Shown in pieces: positions 9,701 through 17,429 of a stretch of DNA of 64,000 bases. The stretch is from contig JBNKWA010000090.1 in assembly GCA_050299555.1 (NCBI GenBank), positions 1-64,000 of the forward strand. The letters run 5' to 3'. The number at the start of each line of letters is the position of its first letter. The first letter of the stretch is position 1. The notes beneath the pieces are model-generated. The model was not told the origin of the DNA and searched no databases. It worked only from the letters and a program-made list of their open reading frames with translations. A program made the translations under genes and the position numbers. Source of the stretch: JBNKWA01 sp050299555 (GTDB taxonomy: Bacteria; Pseudomonadota; Alphaproteobacteria; Rhodobacterales; Rhodobacteraceae).

Positions 9701-10783
9701 TCAGGCGCGGAAGATGTTGTCCTCTTCGCCGCCTTCGTCGGCGGGCGGCGGAGGCGCACCGGTCCCGGCGCTGCCGCCCGTGGAACGGGGATCGTAGACC
9801 GGCCGACCGGCCATGTTGGCGATCATGTCGGGGCGGCCGGCGGTGACCTTGCGCTTGCCGGGCGTGGCGGTGGAATCGGGCGAATAGACCGTACGGGCGT
9901 CGCCGGCCGCGTTGGCCAGCCGCAGTTCGCGCAGCGCCTTGATGTTGTCGCGCTCGGCATCGTGGTCGAATACCACCACCTGGGCGGCCAGCCGCTCGTC
10001 CTCCTTTTCCTGCCGCACTTCGGCATAGGCGATGGCAAACGAGGCAAGGATGACGAACCAGCCGAGGATCGAGATGCCGCCGAGCACCAGGTTCTGGGTG
10101 GGCGTCTGCATGATGCCCGGGGCTGCGTCCGGGCCGATGCTCGAGATCAGGCTCAGCGTCGGCAGGATCGACAGCATCGCCGGCAGGATCGAGAAGATCA
10201 GGTAGACCGCGAAGAGCGGGACCACCTTGCGCCCCAGACCCCAGATCAGGTCATGGCCCGGCGAGCGCTGCACCGCGTTGGCGGCGTTGGCCGCCATGGG
10301 CACGGCGAAGACGGACTGGAGCAGGCCGATGACCACCGTCGAGAACAGCGCCAGCCCCAGGATCATCCCGCCGCTGGCGGCCAACGCCTTCAAGGCGCCG
10401 GCGGTGTCGCCGAGGCCGGCCGCATCCGGGCCGGCAAGCATGACCACGGCAAGGCTGACCGGCACGATGATGACCACTGCCGCGATCGCCTGCACGAGAA
10501 GGTAGAGCGCCGTGTGCAGCGTCGCCTTGATGGTGCCGTTCAGCGTCGGTGCATCGGTCATCCTGAGGCTGGCAAGCCCGGCCCGGATCCCCTGCAGGGT
10601 CAGGAACGGCGGCAGCAGCACGGCACAGACGATCAGCGACAGCCAGAAGCTGAACACGTTACCCGATGCGGTGTAGACCGCGGCAAAGGCGATCAGGCCG
10701 GCAAACAGCCAGATCGGCAGCAGGCGCAGCAGCACGAATGGTGCCAGCGCGACGGACTTCACCACGAAGCGGACGATTTGCAT
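9701..10783 (-). CDS. Conserved polytopic membrane protein, function unknown
   Basis: A 360-residue inner-membrane protein. The first ~275 residues contain about six hydrophobic helices, such as FVLLRLLPIWLFAGLIAFAA, FWLSLIVCAVLLPPFL and LGGISILGWFVILASF. They are followed by a ~85-residue soluble tail rich in charged residues, Pro and Gly (SAGTGAPPPPADEGGEEDN). No enzymatic motif is recognised. It lies between rplS and rpmE on the same strand, separated from rplS by an intrinsic terminator, so it probably has its own promoter. No function is assigned. Confidence 0.7.
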   Translation of the reverse strand: MQIVRFVVKSVALAPFVLLRLLPIWLFAGLIAFAAVYTASGNVFSFWLSLIVCAVLLPPFLTLQGIRAGLASLRMTDAPTLNGTIKATLHTALYLLVQAIAAVVIIVPVSLAVVMLAGPDAAGLGDTAGALKALAASGGMILGLALFSTVVIGLLQSVFAVPMAANAANAVQRSPGHDLIWGLGRKVVPLFAVYLIFSILPAMLSILPTLSLISSIGPDAAPGIMQTPTQNLVLGGISILGWFVILASFAIAYAEVRQEKEDERLAAQVVVFDHDAERDNIKALRELRLANAAGDARTVYSPDSTATPGKRKVTAGRPDMIANMAGRPVYDPRSTGGSAGTGAPPPPADEGGEEDNIFRA

Positions 10784-10861
10784 GGGCGCGGACGTTCGGT
10801 CGCCAATGCGGCAAAATATGGGCAGTGGGCCGAGAAAACCGCGCGATGCGGCCCCGGCAAC

Positions 10862-10885
10862 GAAAAGGGCGGCCGCTGGCCGCCC
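10862..10885 (-). terminator. Rho-independent terminator after rplS
   Basis: On the minus strand an 8-bp stem GGGCGGCC / GGCCGCCC with a 3-base loop is followed by TTTTC. It is about 40 bp beyond the rplS stop and closes the ffh-to-rplS operon. Confidence 0.75.
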
Positions 10886-10926
10886 CCGAACACCCGTTCC
10901 ACGCCCCTCGAAAGGGGCGCCTGCCC

Positions 10927-11304
10927 TCAGGCCGATGCCTTGGGCGCGTGGCTGGATTTCTCGGCGATGCGGGCGGACTTGCCGCGGCGGCCGCGCAGGT
11001 AATAGAGCTTGGCCCGACGCACCCTGCCGCGGCGAACCACGGTAATCGAATCGATGTTCGGCGAATGGATCGGGAAGACGCGCTCGACGCCCTCGCCGAA
11101 CGAGATCTTGCGCACGGTAAAGCTGGCGCCGATGCCGGTGCCGCCCTTGCGGCCGATCACCACGCCTTCGTAGGCCTGCACGCGGCTGCGCGTGCCCTCG
11201 GTGACCTTGTAGCCGACCCGGACGGTGTCGCCGGGGGCGAAGTCGGGGATTTCCTTGCCGAGCGCGGCGATCTGCTCGGCTTCGAGCGTCTGAAGCAGGT
11301 TCAT
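10927..11304 (-). CDS. rplS: 50S ribosomal protein L19
   Basis: A 125-residue L19. MNLLQTLEAEQIAALGKEIP is followed by FAPGDTVRVGYKVTEG and VQAYEGVVIGRKG, the conserved L19 core; the basic C-terminus includes RAKLYYLRGRRGK. Its ATG overlaps the trmD stop by ATGA, so it is translationally coupled to trmD. It is the last gene before a clear terminator. Confidence 0.95.
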   Translation of the reverse strand: MNLLQTLEAEQIAALGKEIPDFAPGDTVRVGYKVTEGTRSRVQAYEGVVIGRKGGTGIGASFTVRKISFGEGVERVFPIHSPNIDSITVVRRGRVRRAKLYYLRGRRGKSARIAEKSSHAPKASA

Positions 11305-12107
11305 GGTCGTTGGTCCTTCTTGCCCGCCTTGCCGGCGGTGGTCTCAGCGTCCGAGAGCTCTGCCTCTCCTGCCGGGTCGCGTGACCGGCGGTCCGTGCCG
11401 CCGGAATACGCCCGCCAGAGGTCGGGACGACGTTCCTTGGTCAGCCGTTCGGACTGCGACTGCCGCCAGGCGGCGATCTGCGCGTGATGCCCGGAGAGGA
11501 GAACCTCCGGAATGCCACGCCCTTCCCAGTCCACGGGCCTCGTGTATTGCGGGTATTCGAGGAGCCCGCGCGAGAAACTCTCGTCCTCGGCCGACTCCGC
11601 GTTACCCAGGACGCGCGGTATAAGCCGAACGCAGGCGTCGATCAAGGCCATAGCGGCGATCTCGCCGCCGGTCATGACGAAGTCGCCTAGCGACACCTCG
11701 GTCAGTCCGCGGGCCTCGATGACGCGCTCGTCGACGCCCTCGAAACGGCCGCAGACAAGCACGATGCCGGGGCCCGCCGCCAGCGCCCTGGCCATCTCTT
11801 GGGTGAACGGCCGGCCGCGGGGCGACAGCAGCAGCCGCGGCAGGCCCGGCCCACCTGCGTCGTCAATGGCGCGGGCCAGCACGTCCGGCTTCATCACCAT
11901 GCCGGGGCCGCCGCCGGCCGGGGTATCGTCGACGCTGCGGTGGCGGTCGCCGGCAAAGTCGCGGATCTGCACCGGGGCGAGGCGCCACAGCCCGTCGGCC
12001 AGCGCCCGGCCCAGCAGCGACTGGCCGAGCGGGCCGGGGAACATCTCCGGGAACAGCGTCAGCACCCGCGCCTCCCAGGCGCCGGCCAGTTGCGGTGGCC
12101 CGTCCAT
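11301..12107 (-). CDS. trmD: tRNA (guanine-N1)-methyltransferase TrmD
   Basis: A 268-residue SPOUT-class methyltransferase that makes m1G37 in tRNA and so guards the reading frame. Hallmarks are LTLFPEMFPGPLGQSLLGRA near the start, DDTPAGGGPGMVMKPDV, and the trefoil-knot segments LLLSPRGRPFTQ, VCGRFEGVDERV and EVSLGDFVMTGGE. The ATG at 12107 (MDGPPQLAG) is the only in-frame ATG before the catalytic domain; the longer frame upstream is not conserved. The C-terminus runs about 25 residues beyond the usual end. It is coupled to rplS. Confidence 0.93.
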   Translation of the reverse strand: MDGPPQLAGAWEARVLTLFPEMFPGPLGQSLLGRALADGLWRLAPVQIRDFAGDRHRSVDDTPAGGGPGMVMKPDVLARAIDDAGGPGLPRLLLSPRGRPFTQEMARALAAGPGIVLVCGRFEGVDERVIEARGLTEVSLGDFVMTGGEIAAMALIDACVRLIPRVLGNAESAEDESFSRGLLEYPQYTRPVDWEGRGIPEVLLSGHHAQIAAWRQSQSERLTKERRPDLWRAYSGGTDRRSRDPAGEAELSDAETTAGKAGKKDQRP

Positions 12108-12324
12108 CAGGCTGCGCGGCCGGGCGCTGGCGCCGACCGACAGCCTGCCATGGGATCTCGGTGCCTTGCCCAAGCCGCCTGTCCTCTTGCTCGCGATTGT
12201 CCCGCCGGCAGTGGCCGCGGGCGGGCGCGATGTCAACCGGCCCGTTGGGCGTGACGCCCCCAAGGCGGGCGGGCCGGGGCGTGAGTTCGTGTGCGCCCCG
12301 GGGCGCCTGTCCCGAACCAACCCG

Positions 12325-12486
12325 TCAGACCACGGTGATGATGCCGAGCAGCAGCAACAGGAACAGCACCAGCACGACGCCGATCAGGAACTTCGCCCCG
12401 GTCATGGCGGCACCGGACAGGCGATGGAACCCAAGCAGCCCCGCCACCGCGGCAATGACCAGAAGAATCAGGATGAGCTTGACCAT
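12325..12486 (-). CDS. DUF1328 family small membrane protein
   Basis: A 53-residue protein, MVKLILILLVIAAVAGLLGF followed by HRLSGAAMTGAKFLIGVV and a second hydrophobic run ending GIITVV. Two transmembrane helices joined by a short polar turn with a conserved Gly-Ala pattern match DUF1328 (UPF0391), whose function is unknown. GAGGAG sits eight bases before the ATG. It lies inside the rimM-trmD interval, where such a gene is not usually expected, and 217 bp separate it from trmD. Confidence 0.8.
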   Translation of the reverse strand: MVKLILILLVIAAVAGLLGFHRLSGAAMTGAKFLIGVVLVLFLLLLLGIITVV

Positions 12487-12586
12487 CGGACATCTCCTCG
12501 CTTCGCGGACCTACGAGATAGGCGCCGCGCCGGCGGTGTCCGCAGCATCGGCGCCAGGCCGCCGGTTGCAGGCCGAACGCATGGGG

Positions 12587-12694
12587 CTGGCGGGACCCGG
12601 CGCAGGGTGGCCCCGCCAGGGGCCACGGGCGCCGGGCCGGGCCCAACCGGCGGAGCACGCCTGCCGCAGGCAGGCGGCGACAGAGGGCGGGAGC
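12587..12694 (-). repeat. Repeat family B, copy 1
   Basis: Minus-strand copy of a ~110 bp element shared with 44579-44690 (nearly full length) and 26914-26979 (part). It contains a nested hairpin: outer arms CCCGGCGC / GCGCCGGG (12596-12603, 12629-12636), and inner arms GTGGCCCC / GGGGCCAC (12607-12614, 12619-12626). Compared with copy 3 the outer arms differ but still pair, and an inner T-A pair replaces C-G. A second palindrome, GCCTGCCGCAGGC, lies at about 12660-12672. It sits between rimM and the DUF1328 gene. Confidence 0.65.
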
Positions 12695-12733
12695 CCCCCG
12701 GGTCGTCCCCCGGGTCGTCCCCGGCCGCTTCGG

Positions 12734-13240
12734 TCAGTCCGTCTCCGGCGGCGGATCGGCGATCACCCGTCCGGCCGCCAGGTCGACCGTCGGCACCAGC
12801 GCGCGGGTGAAGGGCAAGAGCAGCGGCGCCGCGCCGGGCCGGGTGATCTCCAGGATGTCGCCGGCGCCGTGATCGTGCACCGCCCGTACCCGCCCCAGCG
12901 CCCGGCCGCCCGGGTCCACCACCTCGAGCCCGATCAGGTCGGCATGATAGAACTCGTCGTCGGGAAGCGCCGACAGCCGCTCGCGGTCGACGTAAAGCCG
13001 GGCGCCCTTCAGCGCCTCGGCGGCCTCCCGCGTCGCCACCCCCGACAGCCGGGCGGCAAAGCCGCCCGAAACCGCCCGGGTCACCTTCACGGTGAAGCTT
13101 CGCGACCCGTCCTCGGTCGAGAGCGGGCCATAATCGCCGATGGCGGCCGGCTCGGCGCAGAAGCTCTTCAGCCGCACCTCGCCATGGACACCGAAGGCGC
13201 CGGCAATGGCGCCGACGCAGATCAGCCCGGGCGCGGTCAT
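12734..13240 (-). CDS. rimM: Ribosome maturation factor RimM
   Basis: A 168-residue protein needed for maturation of the 30S head around S19. The N-terminal RimM domain has ICVGAIAGAFGVHGEVRLKS, and the C-terminal PRC-barrel has DDEFYHADLIGLEVVD and LLLPFTRALVPTVDLAAGRV. It follows the EVE-domain gene closely (10 bp) in the rpsP operon. Length and gene order are normal for the family. Confidence 0.93.
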   Translation of the reverse strand: MTAPGLICVGAIAGAFGVHGEVRLKSFCAEPAAIGDYGPLSTEDGSRSFTVKVTRAVSGGFAARLSGVATREAAEALKGARLYVDRERLSALPDDEFYHADLIGLEVVDPGGRALGRVRAVHDHGAGDILEITRPGAAPLLLPFTRALVPTVDLAAGRVIADPPPETD

Positions 13241-13250
13241 GAGGGCACGG

Positions 13251-13679
13251 TCATGTGGGCGCCCGCATCGCCGTCTCGATCAGCGCGAGGTCGCCTGCCG
13301 TCACCCCGAAGAGGCCACGGCGGAAGGCCATGCCCCAGTTCCCGGGATCACGCACGAAGCCGAGGCCAGCCAGCAGCGGCCGCACCGGCGCCGGGCGCAG
13401 GCCGGCCTCGTAGCGCGCCGGCCGCACGAAGGCGGTCAGCCCCATGGCCCAGTCGCGTTCCTCGACCGCCCCGGTCACGGTGCCGAGCGCGGTGAAGGCC
13501 TGGACCGGCTCGCCATCCTCGAGCGCGCTGCGCGGCGAGTAGAAGGCGAACCGGTCGCCGGGCGAGAGGCGCGACACCGCCTGCCGCGCGCCGTGCGAGA
13601 AGGCGCAGAGGCCCGATCGCACGGCGATGGCGACATGGTCGGCCGAGACGACCCCGACCCAGCAGCGGCCTTCGCTCAC
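13251..13679 (-). CDS. EVE domain protein (PUA-like fold)
   Basis: A 142-residue EVE-domain (UPF0310-type) protein. WVGVVSADHVAIAV, the Gly/Ser-His pattern CAFSHGARQAVSRLSPGDRF and FAFYSPR mark the fold, which in related proteins reads modified bases in nucleic acid. The GTG start at 13679 follows the rpsP stop by four bases. A longer ATG version would run through the end of rpsP in another frame and is less likely. An EVE gene between rpsP and rimM suggests a link to RNA modification. That is inference from position. Confidence 0.75.
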   Translation of the reverse strand: MSEGRCWVGVVSADHVAIAVRSGLCAFSHGARQAVSRLSPGDRFAFYSPRSALEDGEPVQAFTALGTVTGAVEERDWAMGLTAFVRPARYEAGLRPAPVRPLLAGLGFVRDPGNWGMAFRRGLFGVTAGDLALIETAMRAPT

Positions 13680-13683
13680 CGGC

Positions 13684-14148
13684 TCAGCTCGCGGCGCTGT
13701 CCTCGGCAGGCGCTTCTGCGGGCGCCTCCGCGGCAGCTTCGGCCGCTGCCTCGACCGGTGCCTCAACAGGCTCTTCGGCCGGGGCCGGTGCCGCCGCGGC
13801 CTCGGCGGCAGCGGCTACCTTGGCCGCCTTCTCCTCGGCACGCTTCTTGGCGGTCTCGCCGGGCTCGCCCTTCCTGGGGTTGCTGCGCGCCGCCTTCGGC
13901 CGCTCGCCGGCGGCCTCGAGGAACCGCGCCACCCGGTCGGTGGGCTGGGCGCCCTGGCTCAGCCAGTACTTCACCCGCTCGACATTCATCGTCACCCGGG
14001 TCTCGCTGTCCTTGGGCTGCAGCGGGTCGTAGCTGCCCAGCTTCTCGATGAAGCGGCCGTCGCGCGGGCTGCGGCTGTCGGCGGCGACGATGGAATAGTA
14101 GGGGCGCTTCTTGGAGCCGCCCCGGGCGAGCCGGATCTTCATAGCCAT
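13684..14148 (-). CDS. rpsP: 30S ribosomal protein S16
   Basis: A 154-residue S16. The first ~85 residues are the canonical protein (MAMKIRLARGGSKKRPYYSI, SRSPRDGRFIEKLGSYDP, VKYWLSQGAQPTDRVARFL). The remaining ~65 residues form an Ala/Glu/Pro-rich low-complexity tail (EEPVEAPVEAAAEAAAEAPA and similar), far longer than in enterobacteria. Such tails are known in alphaproteobacterial S16 and are probably disordered. It lies 39 bp downstream of the chorismate mutase gene. Confidence 0.94.
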   Translation of the reverse strand: MAMKIRLARGGSKKRPYYSIVAADSRSPRDGRFIEKLGSYDPLQPKDSETRVTMNVERVKYWLSQGAQPTDRVARFLEAAGERPKAARSNPRKGEPGETAKKRAEEKAAKVAAAAEAAAAPAPAEEPVEAPVEAAAEAAAEAPAEAPAEDSAAS

Positions 14149-14187
14149 CTGGTGTTCTCCTTTACGATAGCTGTTGGCGGCGTGGCG

Positions 14188-14493
14188 TCAGGCCACGCCG
14201 TTCTGGATGTGCTCGTGATGCCGGATCACTTCCGAGATCACGAAGGCGAGGAATTTCTTGGCGAAGGCGGGGTCGAGATCGGCCTCCAGCGCCAGCCGCT
14301 CCAGCCGGGCGATCTGCTCGGCCTCGCGCGCCCGGTCCGAGGGCGGCAGGTTGTGCTCGGCCTTGAGCCGGCCCACGCCTTGCGTGTGCTTGAACCGCTC
14401 GGCGAGGGTGAAGACCAGGATCGCGTCCAGCCGGTCGATCGAGTCGCGGTGTTCCTTCAGAAGCGCGGCGGCGCGGGTGACGTCGTCTGTCAT
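14188..14493 (-). CDS. AroQ-type chorismate mutase
   Basis: A 101-residue all-helical protein. RDSIDRLDAILVFTLAERFK resembles the family motif RxxIDxLDxxLxxLLxxR, and LKAEHNLPPSDRAREAEQIA and FLAFVISEVIRHHEHIQ complete the three-helix fold. The reaction is chorismate to prephenate, the branch to Phe and Tyr. Its ATG overlaps the upstream GNAT stop by ATGA. A chorismate mutase at this place in the rpsP operon is usual in Rhodobacterales. Confidence 0.85.
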   Translation of the reverse strand: MTDDVTRAAALLKEHRDSIDRLDAILVFTLAERFKHTQGVGRLKAEHNLPPSDRAREAEQIARLERLALEADLDPAFAKKFLAFVISEVIRHHEHIQNGVA

Positions 14494-15029
14494 GCCTGTT
14501 CCTCGTGTCTGCCTTGGGTGCCGGGGCCCGGATGGCGCCAGACGTCCACCGGCTCGCCGTCGTGATCGGTTCGCGACTCGATGCGGGCGCCAAGCCGGCG
14601 GGCCACCGCCACCGATCGCGTGTTGTCCGGGTGGATCCAGCTGTAAAGCGGTGCCGGGCTGATCCGGGCGTGATAGTCGGCGCGGGCGGCGGCGGCCGCC
14701 TCGGTGGCAAAGCCCTTGCCCTCGAAGCCATCGAACAGGTGCCAGGCCAGCTCCGGCTCGGTCTGGTTGAAATAGCGGATCACCCCGATGCGGCCCGCCA
14801 GGGCGCCGGTGGCGGTCTCCTCCACCGTCCAGTAGCCATAGCCGCGGATCGCCCAGTGGCCGATGCCGGCCATCAGCACGCGCCAGGCCTCCAGCCTCCC
14901 ATCCGACGCGCCGCCGACGAACCGCGCGCGCGGGCTGGCGCCGAAGGCGGCGACGGCCTCGAAATCGGCTTCCACCGGCAGCCGCAGGGTCAACCGCGTG
15001 GTGCGGATCGGGGCAACGGCCAGCATCAT
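14490..15029 (-). CDS. GNAT acetyltransferase 1 of 8 (RimJ/RimL type)
   Basis: A 179-residue protein. TTRLTLRLPVEADFEAVAAF opens the domain, EPELAWHLFDGFEGKGFATEA is the acetyl-CoA pyrophosphate-binding motif A, and SWIHPDNTRSVAVARRLGA is the conserved C-terminal segment. It is the most divergent of the eight tandem paralogues, having YFNQTEPELAW where the others have a Pro-rich P-E-E/D-IGW stretch. Two adjacent ATGs (15029 and 15026) are possible starts. It is coupled to chorismate mutase by ATGA. The acceptor substrate is unknown. Confidence 0.85.
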   Translation of the reverse strand: MMLAVAPIRTTRLTLRLPVEADFEAVAAFGASPRARFVGGASDGRLEAWRVLMAGIGHWAIRGYGYWTVEETATGALAGRIGVIRYFNQTEPELAWHLFDGFEGKGFATEAAAAARADYHARISPAPLYSWIHPDNTRSVAVARRLGARIESRTDHDGEPVDVWRHPGPGTQGRHEEQA

Positions 15030-15093
15030 GCCAGCGCCTCCTGTCGCTGGCCGGCACCATCCGCGGGCAGGCCCCGGGCGAGGATCCACGCCA

Positions 15094-15615
15094 TCATGAC
15101 AAGTCCCCCCGATGGCGGAAGACCAGGCAGTCATGGCCCTCGGGCCGCCGGGCGGCATCATCCTCGACCGCCCCCAGCCGCTCCGCCAGCGCGATGGAGC
15201 GATGGTTGTCGCGGGCGACATAGCTGACCGCGGTGGTCCAGCCCAGATCGCGAAACGCAAAGTCCCGGGCGGCGGTCGCCGCCTCGAAGGCCAGGCCCCG
15301 CCCTTCGGCCGCCGGGTCCCAGACCGTCCAGCCGATCTCCCGCTCGGGCCAGTCGGCGGGGTACCAGGGGCCGGTCATCCCGAGCGGCGCCCCGCTGCCC
15401 TTGCCGGTGAAGACGAACGAGCCGAAGCCCCGCACCAGCCACATGCCGACGATGTGGCAGAAGCCGCGCCAGGCGCCGCCCAGCGTGTAGGGCCCGCCGA
15501 CGAAGCGGGCGCGCTCCGACATGGCGAAGGCGCGCCACGGCTCCCAGTCCCCGGCCCGGGGCGGGCGCAGGACCAGCCGTTCGGTCGCCAGCACGGGGCC
15601 CTCGATGCCGGTCAT
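15094..15615 (-). CDS. GNAT acetyltransferase 2 of 8
   Basis: 173 residues: LATERLVLRPPRAGDWEPWR, then WYPADWPEREIGWTVWDPAA, motif A AAEGRGLAFEAATAAR, and VSYVARDNHRSIALAERLGA. It ends CLVFRHRGDLS. It resembles copy 5 most closely by eye, both having the DDxAARPEG(H/D)(D/N)CLV segment near the C-terminus. It overlaps copy 3 by ATGA and is followed by a 64-bp gap to copy 1. Confidence 0.85.
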   Translation of the reverse strand: MTGIEGPVLATERLVLRPPRAGDWEPWRAFAMSERARFVGGPYTLGGAWRGFCHIVGMWLVRGFGSFVFTGKGSGAPLGMTGPWYPADWPEREIGWTVWDPAAEGRGLAFEAATAARDFAFRDLGWTTAVSYVARDNHRSIALAERLGAVEDDAARRPEGHDCLVFRHRGDLS

Positions 15616-16226
15616 CGCAGCGCCTCCGGGACCGGATGGCGCCAGACCGTGGTCAGCTTGCCCTTCGAGGTGATCCAGTCGCCATCGGGCCGGGCGCCGA
15701 GGCGCCGCGCCAGCGCCGCCGAACGCAGGTTTTCCTTGGCGATATAGCTGACCGCGGTGGTCCAGCCGAGCGGGCCGAAGGCATGGGCCCGCGCCGCTAC
15801 CGCCGCCTCAAAAGCCAGCCCCTTTCCCTCGTCACGGTCCTGCCACAGCGACCAGGCCAGTTCCGGCTCGGGCAGATGCGCCGGCGCCCAGGGCCCACAC
15901 ATGCCGAGCGCCCGGCCGGTCGCCGCCTCGACCAGCGCGAACCAGCCAAAGCCCTTCTCGGACCAGTGGGCGTCCAGCAGGTCCCAGAACGCCCGCGCCT
16001 CGGCCCCGGGCCGCTGCCAGCCCAGGCGAGCCGCCCGCGGCGACGCGTAGAACGCAAGGAACCCCGGCAGATGCGCCGGCGCCGGCCGCTCCAGCCGCAG
16101 CCGCGCGGTCACGATCACCCCGTGCGTCGCCGCCGCGCTTCCGGCCGATGCCGGGCGCGGGGCGGGCGGGCGGGCGCGTCCGGCATCGGCCGGCAGGCCC
16201 GGAACCCTCGAGCGGACGGCGGTCAT
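15612..16226 (-). CDS. GNAT acetyltransferase 3 of 8
   Basis: 204 residues from the ATG at 16226, which overlaps the stop of copy 4 by ATGA. The first ~36 residues (GLPADAGRARPPAPRPAS and around) are the translation of hairpin repeat C copy 1 and have no counterpart in the paralogues. Homology begins at VIVTARLRLERPAPAHLPGF, so a GTG at 16118 may be the real start. Motif A is DEGKGLAFEAAVAAR, followed by VSYIAKENLRSAALARRLGA. Either the repeat has been captured into the coding region or the start is downstream. Confidence 0.8.
   Translation of the reverse strand: MTAVRSRVPGLPADAGRARPPAPRPASAGSAAATHGVIVTARLRLERPAPAHLPGFLAFYASPRAARLGWQRPGAEARAFWDLLDAHWSEKGFGWFALVEAATGRALGMCGPWAPAHLPEPELAWSLWQDRDEGKGLAFEAAVAARAHAFGPLGWTTAVSYIAKENLRSAALARRLGARPDGDWITSKGKLTTVWRHPVPEALR
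16141..16193. repeat. Repeat family C, copy 1 (hairpin)
   Basis: Perfect 14-bp arms CCGGCCGATGCCGG (16141-16154) and CCGGCATCGGCCGG (16180-16193) enclose a G-rich loop. The same arms and a similar loop recur at 16823-16881. It lies inside the predicted N-terminus of GNAT copy 3. Confidence 0.75.
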
Positions 16227-16741
16227 GCCACGGCCTCCGGCCGGTGGCGGTAGACCAGGACCTCGCCGCCCAGCGCGGCCTCCGCCGCCGCGTCACGCGA
16301 TGCGCCCAGCCGCTCAGCCACCCGGATCGAGCCCAGGTTGCCATGATCGATGTAGCTGACCAGCGTCGTCATCCCCAGCTGGCGAAAGGCATGGGCCATC
16401 ACCGCCCGGGCGCCCTCGGTGGCATAGCCCCGTCCCTCGGCCTCGGGGGTCACCAGCCAGCCCAGCTCCGCCTCGGGATCGCCGAACTCGTGGCCGACGA
16501 TGACCAGCCCCACCGGCGCGCCGCCGGCGATCGGCTCCATGGTCCACGGACCATGGCCGCGCAGGGTCCAGCCCGCCACCATCTCGCAGAAGTCGAGCCA
16601 GGCCTCGCGGTCGGCCTCTCCGGCGGCCAGGCCGGCCCCGCGGTCGTCGCGGTGAAAGCCGGCATAGATCGGATAGTCGCCGATCCGCGGTGCCCGCAGC
16701 CGCAACCGTTCGGTGGCCAGCTCGGGGATGGCGCCGGTCAT
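16223..16741 (-). CDS. GNAT acetyltransferase 4 of 8
   Basis: 172 residues from the ATG at 16741 (MTGAIPELATERLRLRAP). Motif A reads TPEAEGRGYATEGARAVM, with Gly for the usual Ala after TE, followed by VSYIDHGNLGSIRVAERLGA. The central EFGDPEAELGWLV replaces the Pro-Glu segment of its neighbours. The frame stays open through repeat C copy 2 upstream, but that translation is not conserved, so the longer form is rejected. Confidence 0.84.
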   Translation of the reverse strand: MTGAIPELATERLRLRAPRIGDYPIYAGFHRDDRGAGLAAGEADREAWLDFCEMVAGWTLRGHGPWTMEPIAGGAPVGLVIVGHEFGDPEAELGWLVTPEAEGRGYATEGARAVMAHAFRQLGMTTLVSYIDHGNLGSIRVAERLGASRDAAAEAALGGEVLVYRHRPEAVA

Positions 16742-16822
16742 GGCCGCGGCACAGGCACGCGCGGCGCCTGCGGGCGGCCGTTCCCAGGGGTGACCGGCGA
16801 TCACGACGCGCACCGCGCGGGA

Positions 16823-16881
16823 ATGCCGGCCGATGCCGGGCGCGGGGAGGGCGGGCGGGAGCAACCGGCATCGGCCGGCAT
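16823..16881. repeat. Repeat family C, copy 2 (hairpin)
   Basis: 17-bp inverted arms (16823-16839 and 16865-16881, core TGCCGGCCGATGCCGG) enclose a G-rich loop nearly identical to copy 1. It occupies the 166-bp gap between GNAT copies 4 and 5, the largest break in the array. Confidence 0.75.
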
Positions 16882-16907
16882 GACCCGGGCAAGGGACCAC
16901 GTCGGGA

Positions 16908-17429
16908 TCATGCCGCCGCCTCCGGATGCAGATAGACCAGGCAGTTGTCGCCCTCGGGCCGCGCCGCGGTGTCGTCCGGCACCGCGCCCAGCCGCTCGGC
17001 CAGCCGGATCGAGCGCCGGTTGTCGGGCCCGATATAGCTCACCAGCCGCCCGTTGCCGATCTCGGCGCGGAACCAGTCGCGCGCCGCCAGCGCCGCCTCG
17101 AAGGCCACGCCCCGGCCCTCGGCTTCCTCCACCAGCGTCCAGCCGATCTCGTCCTCGGGGTAATGTGCCGGCCGGTTGATGCCCACCAGCCCCAGGAAGC
17201 GCCCCGCCGCCATGCCCTCGAAGGCCCGCGCCTCGATCGACCAGCAACCATAACCCATCAGCGCCCACTGCCCGACGCCCGAGGCGAAGTCGCGCCAGGC
17301 GGCGGCGGTGTCGAACGGGCCGTCCTCGTGCACGCTGCGCGGCGAGGCCATGTGGACCGCATAGGCGGGAAAGTCCGCCATGACCGGCGCCCTCAGCAGC
17401 AGCCTCTCGGTGGTCAGGACCGGGATCAT
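16908..17429 (-). CDS. GNAT acetyltransferase 5 of 8
   Basis: 173 residues: MIPVLTTERLLLRAPVMADF, RPAHYPEDEIGWTLVEEAEG, motif A EAEGRGVAFEAALAAR, VSYIGPDNRRSIRLAERLGA, ending CLVYLHPEAAA. The ATG at 17429 overlaps the stop of copy 6 (ATGA). The frame runs on upstream through copies 6 and 7 but only as shadow. Confidence 0.85.
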   Translation of the reverse strand: MIPVLTTERLLLRAPVMADFPAYAVHMASPRSVHEDGPFDTAAAWRDFASGVGQWALMGYGCWSIEARAFEGMAAGRFLGLVGINRPAHYPEDEIGWTLVEEAEGRGVAFEAALAARDWFRAEIGNGRLVSYIGPDNRRSIRLAERLGAVPDDTAARPEGDNCLVYLHPEAAA

